NCBI RefSeq assembly: GCF_002352765.1
Contig: NZ_KZ293963.1
Span: forward strand, 2,564,368-2,628,367
Direction: 5' to 3'
Source of the DNA: Alteribacter populi
Lineage (GTDB): Bacteria > Bacillota > Bacilli > Bacillales > Salisediminibacteriaceae
DNA: 64,000 bases
Shown: positions 27,186 through 36,484 of the stretch, piece after piece
How the letters are laid out: every line of letters starts with the position of its first letter
Numbering within the stretch: position 1 is the stretch's first letter
Made by a program: the position numbers and the translations under genes
The notes under the pieces: model-generated
What the model was told of the DNA's origin: nothing
What the model saw: only the letters and a program-made list of their open reading frames with translations
Databases searched by the model: none

Positions 27186-28379
27186 TTAATTTTCTATAAA
27201 GGCTTTACTAATTTTTCTTTTCTCGACATCTATAAAACTTTTAATTTTTTCAACGTATTCTTCTCTTCTCAACTCAATCTCTCTTCCTTTTTGAACTAAT
27301 TCATTACCATTGGCTGTCCAAGGCATACCAACATCGTTCATTATACCTGGATTTTTCAACCCCCACTCCTTGTCAAAATAACCCAAAACTGGGGTTCCGG
27401 CTGTTAGAGATAAAATCGAAGCATGAAGTCTCATAGCAACTACAAAATGCATATTCCTATAAAACTCACGAATAACATAGGGATCATATTCTTCTATCAT
27501 TACAGCATTTACATCAACATGATTCATAACAAATTGGGTATACTCTTTGTCCTTTTTAGTTTGAACTACAAAATAAAGTTTATAGTCATCTTTAAATTCT
27601 TTTACAAAATTCCTAATTGAATCTGCAAATAGCTGTTTTTTGTTGTCTTTAAAATCTCCTAAATCTCCAATTGTTGTTGAACGTAAAACAATTGCTATGC
27701 ATTTATTATTAGTTTTCATAATAGAAGAGTATTTTCGTTTGAATTTATCAGATGCCTTTTGTACATCCTTTATAAAAAAGCATGCATCAGTAGATTTAAT
27801 GAACGGTACCCCTTTAATTTTTTCATTAAGTAATGTGAACGAACTGCTTTCTCTAATAAAAACTTGGTTAAAACTTCCCAATCTATTCTTTAACATACTT
27901 AACCCAAACTTGCTGGATTCTGCTGTTGACTGAGGAAGACATATAGTAGGCTTATTTAACTTGCTGGCTAACTTAAAAGGATAAAAAAGTGCCGCTAAAC
28001 GAGCATAGTCAGTAAAACTATTTCCTCTTAATTGGTTACCACCATTTAGGAAAATTACATCTGCATCTGAAATTATTTTTTTTAGTTGCTTATCATTAGG
28101 TGATATTAACTTTATTATTCCATTCATATAGGAAATTAGCTTTTGTTCCTTCGAATTTTCTCTATCAAAAGAAAATAACCCAGGCTTTACCTCTACGTTA
28201 TTATGATAATATTGAATATACTCTTTGCTCTCTTGATAATCTTCTTGTCCTTTAGCAAATCTAGAAACAAAAGTTACTTTATACCCTAGCTCTTGTAATA
28301 TTGAGACAGTCCCTAAGCAAATTGCCATATCTCCCGCATTTCTTTTTCCCCATAAATAAAAGACAACAGCTTTCTTCAT
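27186..28379 (-). CDS. Polysaccharide pyruvyl transferase family protein
   Basis: About 397 residues. The N-terminal VVFYLWGKRNAGDMAICLGT, VIFLNGGNQLRG, and the C-terminal MRLHASILSLTAGTPVLGYF are hallmarks of the CsaB/PssM-type pyruvyl transferase family. It would add a ketal-linked pyruvate to a sugar, giving negative charge. The ATG at 28379 follows GGAG by 8 bases; a GTG at 28388 is the alternative. The gene overlaps the end of the preceding glycosyltransferase gene by 4 bp, indicating translational coupling. Confidence 0.8.
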   Translation of the reverse strand: MKKAVVFYLWGKRNAGDMAICLGTVSILQELGYKVTFVSRFAKGQEDYQESKEYIQYYHNNVEVKPGLFSFDRENSKEQKLISYMNGIIKLISPNDKQLKKIISDADVIFLNGGNQLRGNSFTDYARLAALFYPFKLASKLNKPTICLPQSTAESSKFGLSMLKNRLGSFNQVFIRESSSFTLLNEKIKGVPFIKSTDACFFIKDVQKASDKFKRKYSSIMKTNNKCIAIVLRSTTIGDLGDFKDNKKQLFADSIRNFVKEFKDDYKLYFVVQTKKDKEYTQFVMNHVDVNAVMIEEYDPYVIREFYRNMHFVVAMRLHASILSLTAGTPVLGYFDKEWGLKNPGIMNDVGMPWTANGNELVQKGREIELRREEYVEKIKSFIDVEKRKISKAFIEN

Positions 28380-29404
28380 ATCTTCCACTCCAATTTTTTC
28401 AAAGCAACTCTATAATTTTCGATTACACTTTCAGCATCAAAGTTGTTTGCATATTTTCTATTATTTTCTGAAATAACTTTCAAAGTCTCTTCATTATTAA
28501 AGCAATTTAATAAGATTTCTTTGAATTTTTCTTTATTACCTGTTGGAAATATCCATCCATTATTATTATTAACTACAATCTCAGTATTAAAATTAATATC
28601 ACTTGCTACTACTACTAAACCAGCTAGATAAGCTTCAATTAATACTGCTGGGAACCCCTCTCCTTTATATTCAGTTGGGAATATAAAAACGTTATACTTC
28701 GATAGTGTTGATATTACATCTTCATTAGCTACTACACCCTTGTAATTAATTTGAGGTAGATTCTTTATATTCTCTAAAACATTCATGTCGAAATCTTTAC
28801 GGATCGGTCCATAAATATCTAGGGTTGCAGTGGGGTAAGTTTCCAAGACTTCTTTAAATACATTTACCATCGTAGCAACTCCCTTAACGTTACGAACGCT
28901 AGATAAAAAAACAAATTTCAAGGCCTTAGTATCAAATCTCGGAAGAGGTTTTAGAGTGTCAGTCTCTATTTCTTTGTAGTTAGGCATATAATGAACATTT
29001 GTTAATTTTAGTTTTTCTTCTAACTCGTCTTTTAATTTTTTTGTCTCTACAGTAATAACATCAGCTTTTTTTAATGTTTTTTTTATTGTACGTGGGTACT
29101 TTAATGCATCTTGTACTATAGTGCCACCAATACATATTGTTGAATAATTAATATTAGGATTAAGAAATTTTTTCATGTTAAGAATAGGATACAAGATAGA
29201 ACGACCATTTCTACTCACTGCAACAATAATTTGCTTATCTTTGGTCATAATTAAACTAAGAATATTTTTTAGTAGATTACTTTTAACTCTATCATTAGTA
29301 TTGCTGACTTTAAAGTTAGATTCCCTATCTAAATATTTCATTAATAGTCTATTTTTAATAGCTGGACCGCCATTATCACCTACTGGACCAATAAAAAACG
29401 TCAT
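28376..29404 (-). CDS. Glycosyltransferase family 4
   Basis: About 342 residues from MTFFIGPVGDNGGPAIKNR. This ATG sits five bases after GGAGGGC; the upstream ATG at 29440 has no ribosome site. The GT-B fold shows KFVFLSSVRNVKGVATMVNV, LDIYGPI and the C-terminal FIFPTEYKGEGFPAVLIEAYLAGLVVVASD with the E-x7-E pair that binds the donor nucleotide. It transfers one sugar of the repeat unit; the donor is unknown. Confidence 0.85.
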   Translation of the reverse strand: MTFFIGPVGDNGGPAIKNRLLMKYLDRESNFKVSNTNDRVKSNLLKNILSLIMTKDKQIIVAVSRNGRSILYPILNMKKFLNPNINYSTICIGGTIVQDALKYPRTIKKTLKKADVITVETKKLKDELEEKLKLTNVHYMPNYKEIETDTLKPLPRFDTKALKFVFLSSVRNVKGVATMVNVFKEVLETYPTATLDIYGPIRKDFDMNVLENIKNLPQINYKGVVANEDVISTLSKYNVFIFPTEYKGEGFPAVLIEAYLAGLVVVASDINFNTEIVVNNNNGWIFPTGNKEKFKEILLNCFNNEETLKVISENNRKYANNFDAESVIENYRVALKKLEWKI

Positions 29405-29440
29405 GACTTGCCCTCCATCTTTTCTATACAATGACTTCAT

Positions 29441-30535
29441 TTACATTTCTAATGCATCAGCTATCCTCTTACTTGCAAATCCATCACCATAAGGATTACT
29501 GGCCTTGCTCATATTTTTATATTCTGCTTCATCCTCAAGTAATAAATTTAAGGTTTGATAAATAACTTCTTCATCCGTTCCAACTAATTTCAATGTACCA
29601 GCCGATACACCTTCAGGTCTCTCTGTTGTATCACGCATAACTAACACTGGCTTCCCTAAGCTAGGGGCTTCTTCCTGAATACCACCACTATCCGTTAGAA
29701 TTAGATGTGATCTCGACAGAAAGTTATGAAAGTCTAATACTTCAAGGGGTTCAATAATTCTTACTCTGTCACAATTACCTAAGATTTCGTTAGCGGCATC
29801 TCTTACTACTGGATTCATATGAATTGGATATATTGCCTTAATATCAGGCTGCTCATCTACAATCCTTTTGATAGCTTTAAACATATTTCTCATTGGTTCG
29901 CCAAGATTTTCTCTTCTATGTGCTGTTATCATAATAAGTCTACTATCGGCTGCCCAGTCTAGATGCTCATGAGTGTAATCATCTCTGACCGTTGTTTTTA
30001 AAGCATCAATAGCTGTATTCCCAGTTACATAAATAGTAGAAGGATTTTTTCCTTCCTTTAATAAATTTTCTTTCGACACATCTGTTGGTGCAAAGTTATA
30101 TTTTGCCACTACCCCAACGGCTTGCCGATTAAATTCTTCTGGATAGGGCGAGTAAATATTATACGTTCTTAGTCCAGCCTCTACATGCCCAACAGGGATT
30201 TGTAAGTAGAAACAAGCTAAAGTTGTTACAAATGTTGTGGAAGTATCACCATGAACTAATACTACATCTGGCTTAATTTCCTCTAATATATTTTTCATTC
30301 TTTCTAAAATACTTATAGTAACATCAAATAATGTCTGTTTAGCTTTCATGATTGAAAGATCAATATCTGGAACAACCTTAAAAGCATCCAATACTTGATC
30401 TAACATTTCTCTATGTTGACCTGTAACACAAACAATGGTTTCTATGCTTTGTCTTGTTTTTAGTTCTTTAACCAATGGGCACATCTTAATTGCTTCCGGT
30501 CTAGTTCCAAAAACCACCATTATTTTTTCACCCAA
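29441..30535 (-). CDS. wecB: UDP-N-acetylglucosamine 2-epimerase (non-hydrolysing)
   Basis: A 364-residue protein with the MnaA/WecB signature: VFGTRPEAIKMCPLVKEL, VCVTGQHREMLDQVL, VHGDTSTTFVTTLACFYLQIPVGHVEAGLRT, PEEFNRQ, AHRRENLG and LTDSGGIQEEAPSLGKPVLVMRDTTERPEG. It converts UDP-GlcNAc to UDP-ManNAc. The product feeds the dehydrogenase encoded immediately upstream (20 bp gap). The start is TTG at 30535 after GGTGAG, or ATG at 30520. Confidence 0.95.
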   Translation of the reverse strand: MGEKIMVVFGTRPEAIKMCPLVKELKTRQSIETIVCVTGQHREMLDQVLDAFKVVPDIDLSIMKAKQTLFDVTISILERMKNILEEIKPDVVLVHGDTSTTFVTTLACFYLQIPVGHVEAGLRTYNIYSPYPEEFNRQAVGVVAKYNFAPTDVSKENLLKEGKNPSTIYVTGNTAIDALKTTVRDDYTHEHLDWAADSRLIMITAHRRENLGEPMRNMFKAIKRIVDEQPDIKAIYPIHMNPVVRDAANEILGNCDRVRIIEPLEVLDFHNFLSRSHLILTDSGGIQEEAPSLGKPVLVMRDTTERPEGVSAGTLKLVGTDEEVIYQTLNLLLEDEAEYKNMSKASNPYGDGFASKRIADALEM

Positions 30536-30555
30536 TTTTACTCACCATCCTTGCA

Positions 30556-31776
30556 TTATAATTTATAGGCACCCTCAAATGTACAAATATTCTTAGTATC
30601 AAGAACTAGCTTATTCTTTATAAGGTCCATTTTGTTTTTAATATGCTCGTGTCCGACCATAACAACTAGAATTTCTATCTCATTTAAAAAGTCTTCAAAG
30701 TTCATAAATTGATGATCCACAATTCTTTCTTTAACAAATGGATCAAATGCCTTTACGCCAAATGCTAAATGTTCATCCATCCGTTCTAAAAGTTGAAGTG
30801 TTGGACTCTCTCTTGTATCATCAACATTCTCTTTATAAGCTAATCCGTAAAGGCCAACTTTAGCTATATCTTTAATCCCATGCTCTCTCATAATATCTCT
30901 AACACGTCCTAGTACATGTCTTGGCATGGAATCGTTTATCTTACGTGCCGTTAAAATCAAGTTTGTTAAGTCCGGATAATCACCAACTAAAAACCATGGA
31001 TCTACTGAAATGCAGTGCCCTCCAACTCCTGGACCGGGTTGTAATATATTAACTCGAGGATGCATGTTAGCAATTCTAGTAATCTCATACACGTCCATAT
31101 TATCAGTGCGACAAATTTTAGCTAACTCATTTGCAAATGCAATGTTGATATCTCTATATGTGTTCTCAACAACCTTAGACATTTCTGCAGACCGTATGTC
31201 AGTTACAACAATTTCTGCTTTACAGAAGTGTGCATACAACCCTTTAATTTTCTCACCCATTTCAAGGTTATCTGCTCCTATAGTCCTTGAATTGCTTTCA
31301 AGTTCATAAATCATGTTTCCAGGTATAATCCTCTCAGGAGCATGCATTAAATGTACATCATCTCCGATAACATAACCTCTTTTTTCAATTTCAGGTCGAA
31401 TATATTTATCTATTGTTCCAGGAGAAATTGTAGATTCGATAATTATCACTGCGCCTTTTTCACAAACATCAAGAACACTATTTACAGCTGATATAACATG
31501 CTTAGGGTCAAGTTTCTTACTTTCCTTAATATATGGTGTTGGAACTGCAAGAATATAAGTATGTGTCTTTTGATATTCTGTTGAAAACTCAATGCCCTTA
31601 GAACGTGCTGCTTGAAATAGTTCTTGTAACCCATCCTCCTCAAAGGTTAACTTTCCATCATTTAAAGTGTTTACTAGATTTACATTGTAATCTGTACCAA
31701 CTACTTTAATTCCGCTTTTGGCAAGCATAAGAGCTGTAGGTAATCCAATATAGCCTAGTCCAATAATATTGACCAT
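30556..31776 (-). CDS. wecC: UDP-N-acetyl-D-mannosamine dehydrogenase
   Basis: About 406 residues from MVNIIGLGYIGLPTALMLAKSG, an NAD-binding Rossmann motif; the ATG at 31776 follows AAAGGAAG. It also has AERIIPGNMIYEL, KVVENTYRDINIAFANELA, GPGVGGHCISVDPWFLV with the catalytic Cys, and VGLYGLAYKENVDDTRESP. It oxidises UDP-ManNAc to UDP-ManNAcA. With WecB this predicts an N-acetylmannosaminuronic acid residue in the polymer. A longer frame upstream lacks conservation and overlaps the heparinase-like gene. Confidence 0.93.
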   Translation of the reverse strand: MVNIIGLGYIGLPTALMLAKSGIKVVGTDYNVNLVNTLNDGKLTFEEDGLQELFQAARSKGIEFSTEYQKTHTYILAVPTPYIKESKKLDPKHVISAVNSVLDVCEKGAVIIIESTISPGTIDKYIRPEIEKRGYVIGDDVHLMHAPERIIPGNMIYELESNSRTIGADNLEMGEKIKGLYAHFCKAEIVVTDIRSAEMSKVVENTYRDINIAFANELAKICRTDNMDVYEITRIANMHPRVNILQPGPGVGGHCISVDPWFLVGDYPDLTNLILTARKINDSMPRHVLGRVRDIMREHGIKDIAKVGLYGLAYKENVDDTRESPTLQLLERMDEHLAFGVKAFDPFVKERIVDHQFMNFEDFLNEIEILVVMVGHEHIKNKMDLIKNKLVLDTKNICTFEGAYKL

Positions 31777-31817
31777 TAACAATCTTCCTTTCAACTTTTC
31801 CGTTCTATACTTTTTCT

Positions 31818-33671
31818 CTATTCCATAAGGTTTATATAAAATTTCACACTGCACTTTTTATCTTTTATAGGAACTCTAACAAATACACTGTTTATTTCTT
31901 CTTTCCTTAAGTAGTATAAACTCCTGTATGATTTCTTTACTTCTACAGCACCTTTTGATTTTATGGTACATATGATTTGACCTTCATGGTACAGTTCAAC
32001 CCCTGTTAAGATTCTTTTGACTTCACATGGTGTGTGAAAATAAAACTCGCAATGTTCACCATTACCAATAACTTCATCAGTAACCGAATATCCTAATTTA
32101 TTTTTTTCGATTCTTCTTGTATGTTGATAACCATTCTTTGAAACCATAGTCCCTCTAAAACAATCGCTTTGAAAACTTATATCCTTACGTTCAGTCCAAT
32201 CTGTTACTAGAAACGCACCTTTTTTATTCATTTGTTCAATATCAGAAACTTTAACTGTATTATGACCTCTCGTTGAGGAAAGGTCTTTACCAAGATCACT
32301 TGCATAAGAATAAGTTCCACTATCGCAAATAACATTTAATCCCTTATGCCATAAATCTATATGCAACTGATCCATGTGCGCAGGTCTCGATTTATAATTC
32401 TGCAAACAAGTCATTAAAAAACCACCTTCATGGCGGTAACTATAGAATCCAGAATCATTAAAAACAGCAGTTTCTCTTTCTATCTTTTCAAGAGGATATT
32501 CTCTTTTATCTCCAAACCACAATAGTTCTTCATCATACTCTCCAGTTTCATAGAGCCTTTTTCCTTCAACCAATGCATATACCGTGTTTAATACGGGACG
32601 AAAATCACGATACCCACATGAAGTTACTGGGAATATAAGCGCTCCGTCATTCGATCCATAGTTCGGGACATCTCCATCATCATTTTGAACTTGGTATAAC
32701 AAAATAACACTATTTTTAATTCTTTCGATTTCATTTATATAGAACTGAGTTTTTTCACTCATTTTATATACACATTCAATAACCTGAAGGGTGAATCTAT
32801 GATAATTAAATGAGAATTGGGTAAAGCCCCCATCAGGTTCAAATTGATTAATGATTTCTTTATCGAGCAATTCGTAGGCCTTCTTAACAGCTTCTGTGTT
32901 TTCACAACACCATGCCCCAACAATTAAACCACAAATCTCCGAAAATGTATGATTATTTTTAATACATTTATGGGCATAGAAAAAGTTTGATAAAACTTTT
33001 TTATAGCACACTTCCACTAGTTTTATTACATTCTCTTCATCTGAAGTTGATGTAAGTCCACAATTTTTAAATACTGTATAAGCTATAAGAGTATTTATCA
33101 TTCTTAGTGTACATTCTTGTCCACATTTAAAATTAGCTCCGTATGGATAAGGATTGTTTTCTAACCAATCCTTTAACTGGTTTGAAAATGCAGTATAGTA
33201 TTTTTGATCACCTGTTAACAAATAAGCTCTAACAAAGTAGAAAAAATGTGTTAACCGTGATGCCTCCCAAACAACTTTAATATCACCTAATTCTTTATCA
33301 AAGTCAGGTAACTCATACCATTTAACATCTTTCTTACTCTCAGCTCTAGTAAGCGGATTATAATGCCAGTTAATAGGGTTTCCGTAGTCTAGTTCAATTG
33401 AAGAAAAGCCAGTAACAATTCCGTCAATGGCTTTATCAGCAACTAATACTATTTCTGTTTTTTTCTCTTCTGTTAACTCATCTAAAAAACTCTTTATCGA
33501 TGGAACATCAAATTCAAATAAGTCGATTCTTTTTACTTGTACTCTTTTTTCAAAGATATTTTCTGTAGCAGGAATTACAGACATCATCTTTAATTTCGCT
33601 GAATACAACGAACGATTAATTGTCCATTTTAATCCATATTCAGTTAATAGCGAGTTAATTTCTTTTATCAT
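31818..33671 (-). CDS. Heparinase II/III (alginate lyase)-like protein
   Basis: A 617-residue protein with an N-terminal (alpha/alpha) toroid (KVVWEASRLTHFFYFVRAYLLTGD, ENNPYPYGANFKCGQECTLRM, NNHTFSEICGLI, EPDGGFTQFSFNYHRF) and a C-terminal beta-sandwich (PAHMDQLHIDLWHKGLNVICDSGTYSYA, STRGHNTV). Such proteins in capsule clusters are probable polysaccharide lyases or tailoring enzymes. No signal peptide is seen, so cytoplasmic action on lipid-linked sugars or non-classical export must be considered. It overlaps the preceding glycosyltransferase gene by 4 bp (ATGA). Confidence 0.82.
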   Translation of the reverse strand: MIKEINSLLTEYGLKWTINRSLYSAKLKMMSVIPATENIFEKRVQVKRIDLFEFDVPSIKSFLDELTEEKKTEIVLVADKAIDGIVTGFSSIELDYGNPINWHYNPLTRAESKKDVKWYELPDFDKELGDIKVVWEASRLTHFFYFVRAYLLTGDQKYYTAFSNQLKDWLENNPYPYGANFKCGQECTLRMINTLIAYTVFKNCGLTSTSDEENVIKLVEVCYKKVLSNFFYAHKCIKNNHTFSEICGLIVGAWCCENTEAVKKAYELLDKEIINQFEPDGGFTQFSFNYHRFTLQVIECVYKMSEKTQFYINEIERIKNSVILLYQVQNDDGDVPNYGSNDGALIFPVTSCGYRDFRPVLNTVYALVEGKRLYETGEYDEELLWFGDKREYPLEKIERETAVFNDSGFYSYRHEGGFLMTCLQNYKSRPAHMDQLHIDLWHKGLNVICDSGTYSYASDLGKDLSSTRGHNTVKVSDIEQMNKKGAFLVTDWTERKDISFQSDCFRGTMVSKNGYQHTRRIEKNKLGYSVTDEVIGNGEHCEFYFHTPCEVKRILTGVELYHEGQIICTIKSKGAVEVKKSYRSLYYLRKEEINSVFVRVPIKDKKCSVKFYINLME

Positions 33672-34945
33672 GATCTTAAATTCTCCGTTACTGAAATTAA
33701 ATTTTTAGTTAAGACTTTATAATCATAATGTTCCGCACCATTCTTAGCATTTTGACTTATCCTATTGTAGGTTTCTTTGGGCATTTCATAGATACGCATA
33801 ATAGCGTTAGCCAATTCATCAGGTGTATCTTTTTCTAATGACAACCCACACTCATACCTCTCCAAAGGACAATAACCCATTTTCACAGTAGAAATAATAG
33901 GTTTTCCTGACGCCATGTATTCAAACAATTTGTTTGAACTGTTGCCTCTAGTCCAATTATATTTTGTTTGTGAATAATTCAATATATTTACTGAGGATTT
34001 ACTCAGTACGTAAGGCATAAACTTTTTATCTACATACCCCTTCATTTTAACGTTAGTCAATCCTTCGTCAGTAACACGTTGCTTTAACATTGCTAACTGA
34101 TTACCATCACCATATATTAAAAATTGAATATTTTTTTGATCTTTCAATAACTTTGCAGCATCTAGGATATTTCCCACATTATTAATGTGACGTATGGCTC
34201 CCGTGTAGACTACATTAAACTTCCCACTCATTAAGTCTTGATCTTCTAAAGCATTATTATCAATTTGTCTATTAAACGTTTCAATATTTACACCATTATT
34301 TATATAATGACATTTATCGAGATCAATATCTCCACCTTGTACTGTAGTCCATTTTCTATCTTTAAGGTAATCCGTGTCGCCTTCTTTCAAGAAAACTAAT
34401 GCGTCTGCATTTTTATAGATCCAATGTTCTCCAGCTATTAGTAACCTTCCTAAGGGGGTACTTTCCTTTGTTTTTCCAAAAGCAAATATTGCCTCTGGCC
34501 ATAAATCTCGCACCTCGCAAACACAAGGAACACTAAGCTTCTTTGAAATCTTAATGCCTGCAATCATAGCTAATGGATGAGGAGATGATGCAATAATTAA
34601 ATCAGGCTTACCATATTGTTTAGAATAGCTTTTTGCAACACTGTGTAGATTTTTATAATAAGCTGCCATATTCTTCACTCTTGCCAATGTGTTTTTTGAA
34701 GAAGATGGAGTCTTCACAAATACAAAAGAAACATCTGAATGGTCTTCTACGGTAAAAGGTTTACCATCATTGATTAAATTAATATCTGAAAAGTGAAGGT
34801 ATGATGCTGCAAATACTGTAGTCTTATAGTTTTCTGAATTCATATTTATTGCAAAGTTGTATGGTCTCGTAAAACCATTCATTGTTGGCGGCGTTGCATA
34901 ATGATGAAAAACCCAAATATTTTTATTACTGTTTATTTCCCCCAT
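33668..34945 (-). CDS. Glycosyltransferase family 4 (WbuB-like)
   Basis: About 425 residues with WVFHHYATPPTMNGFTRPYNFA at the N-terminus, DLIIASSPHPLAMIAGIKIS, CEVRDLWPEAI, FNVVYTGAIRHINNVGNIL, IYGDGNQ and a C-terminal NSSNKLFEYMASGKPII donor-binding motif. This is the WbuB/CapM-like group, which commonly adds an N-acetylfucosamine-type sugar. The ATG at 34945 is preferred (AGGTG upstream); the longer GTG at 34957 would overlap the previous gene. Confidence 0.85.
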   Translation of the reverse strand: MGEINSNKNIWVFHHYATPPTMNGFTRPYNFAINMNSENYKTTVFAASYLHFSDINLINDGKPFTVEDHSDVSFVFVKTPSSSKNTLARVKNMAAYYKNLHSVAKSYSKQYGKPDLIIASSPHPLAMIAGIKISKKLSVPCVCEVRDLWPEAIFAFGKTKESTPLGRLLIAGEHWIYKNADALVFLKEGDTDYLKDRKWTTVQGGDIDLDKCHYINNGVNIETFNRQIDNNALEDQDLMSGKFNVVYTGAIRHINNVGNILDAAKLLKDQKNIQFLIYGDGNQLAMLKQRVTDEGLTNVKMKGYVDKKFMPYVLSKSSVNILNYSQTKYNWTRGNSSNKLFEYMASGKPIISTVKMGYCPLERYECGLSLEKDTPDELANAIMRIYEMPKETYNRISQNAKNGAEHYDYKVLTKNLISVTENLRS

Positions 34946-34949
34946 AAAT

Positions 34950-35828
34950 TTAATCACCTATATTCTTTCCTGTAGCTATAATCGATTCTTCAAATGATAC
35001 TGTCTCGTATTCTATAATCTCACCGTTCATCACGGTACTTGGACTTCCAGCCATCTCTTTATCATAAACAAAAGAGCCAAAGACCTTCCTAAATGTCTCT
35101 GACTGTTTAAGGCCTTTTGAAACAGCCCAATTGAAAATGCTTGTTACTTTTAAGGTTTTCCCATGAGCTTCTGCAATAGCTTTTACTAACTCGGTCGTAT
35201 TAACATAATCCTTATTTTGAGGAAAATATAACCCACCGACTTGATGATCGATTAATACTCGTATGAATTCAGATAAATTATCTATATATATCATGCTACG
35301 CTCATTATCAATGTTAGGAAAGAAAGGTGCTTTTAAAGCCAAGGTTGCAAGTCTGGTATAGTTGCCTGGACAATTCCTTCCATATACAATTGGTGGTCTT
35401 AAGATTGCAATGAGAAAGCCCTGATCCCCTAGTTTTTCAAGGAGTTGCTCAGCTTCATATTTTGACTTGGCATAAGGTGTCTTTGGTACAGGAATAGTGC
35501 TATTTGTTATGTGTCCTGTCTCAGTACCATAAACTCCCATCGTACTTAAAAATATAAACTGTTTTACTCCTTCTTTTTTGGCTTTCTTAGCCAACTCTAA
35601 AGTGAGATCCCTATTCACTTTATAATAATGATCCGTTTCATTTTCTTTAACATGAACAATTGCAGCAGTGTGAAAGACTACATCATAACCTTTAAATGAG
35701 TGTCCTTTCCACCGTTCGTCTCGCAAACTAATTGACTCTACTATATATTTATCAGGATATTGCGAAACCCATTTTTTAAACGACGTACCTATATAACTAT
35801 TAACACCAGTTACAAGTACTTTTTTCAT
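34950..35828 (-). CDS. NAD-dependent sugar epimerase/dehydratase (extended SDR)
   Basis: A 292-residue protein beginning VLVTGVNSYIGTSFKKW (a variant GxxGxxG as GVNSYIG), with VFHTAAIVHV, FLSTMGVYG, and PYAKSKYEAEQLL containing the catalytic Y-x-x-x-K. It resembles the WbpV/WbnF group that reduces or epimerises 4-keto-6-deoxy UDP-sugars made by CapD-type dehydratases, and a CapD-type gene is present at 39578. It overlaps the sugar transferase gene by 4 bp. Confidence 0.78.
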   Translation of the reverse strand: MKKVLVTGVNSYIGTSFKKWVSQYPDKYIVESISLRDERWKGHSFKGYDVVFHTAAIVHVKENETDHYYKVNRDLTLELAKKAKKEGVKQFIFLSTMGVYGTETGHITNSTIPVPKTPYAKSKYEAEQLLEKLGDQGFLIAILRPPIVYGRNCPGNYTRLATLALKAPFFPNIDNERSMIYIDNLSEFIRVLIDHQVGGLYFPQNKDYVNTTELVKAIAEAHGKTLKVTSIFNWAVSKGLKQSETFRKVFGSFVYDKEMAGSPSTVMNGEIIEYETVSFEESIIATGKNIGD

Positions 35829-36484
35829 TTTGAAACAGTCTCCTCTTTAGTAGCCGCTACCTCTTTAGTTCCATGATTAATATCAATTAAGTACTTGTTA
35901 ACGTATCTATCTTCGCCTAATAAAACAACGCCAACAGTTCTCAAGATTATTTTAATATCTAGCCAAACACTAAAATTTTCTACATAATAAATATCAAACT
36001 TGTATCTATCTTCTAAGGAAAGATAAATATTGCCACTCACTTGTGCTAAACCTGTCATACCCGGACTCATGTTAAGTCTTTTTGAAATTACATCATCATA
36101 ATCTGCAAGGGATGCAATCCTTTCAGGTCTCGGACCAACTAAACTCATTTCACCCTTTAACACATTTAGTACTTGAGGGATTTCATCTATCTTTGTTCTT
36201 CTAAGCAGTTTTCCAATTGTAGTGACACGATCATCGTCTGTCGTTACTTCTTGACCCTTAACCATCTTCTCTGATCCTGGCTTCATCGTACGAAATTTAT
36301 AAACTTTAAAGATTTCTTTGTTTAGTCCAGGGCGATCTTGTAAGAAAAGTACAGGCCCTTTAGAAGTGACCTTTATCAATATAGCTACCGTAATCCACAG
36401 TGGTAAAAATACTAAAAGTACTATTAAGGAAGCCGCAATATCAATTATACGTTTTATATAACTTTGTAACTTTTTTCCTGACAT
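35825..36484 (-). CDS. Initiating sugar-phosphate transferase (WcaJ/TuaA family)
   Basis: A 219-residue protein with one N-terminal hydrophobic helix (IDIAASLIVLLVFLPLWITVAILIKV) and the bacterial sugar transferase core: KGPVLFLQDRPGLN, VYKFRTM, IGKLLRRTKIDEIPQVLNVLKGEMSLVGPRPE and MSPGMTGLAQVSG. It places the first sugar-1-phosphate on undecaprenyl phosphate, starting each repeat unit. It lies between the epimerase and formyltransferase genes with overlapping or abutting ends. Confidence 0.92.
   Translation of the reverse strand: MSGKKLQSYIKRIIDIAASLIVLLVFLPLWITVAILIKVTSKGPVLFLQDRPGLNKEIFKVYKFRTMKPGSEKMVKGQEVTTDDDRVTTIGKLLRRTKIDEIPQVLNVLKGEMSLVGPRPERIASLADYDDVISKRLNMSPGMTGLAQVSGNIYLSLEDRYKFDIYYVENFSVWLDIKIILRTVGVVLLGEDRYVNKYLIDINHGTKEVAATKEETVSK

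Noticed and set aside
30556..31854. Longer start for the UDP-ManNAc dehydrogenase at 31854
   Set aside because: The extra 26 residues overlap the heparinase-like gene and lack conservation; the ATG at 31776 with AAAGGAAG precedes the NAD-binding motif exactly as in the family.
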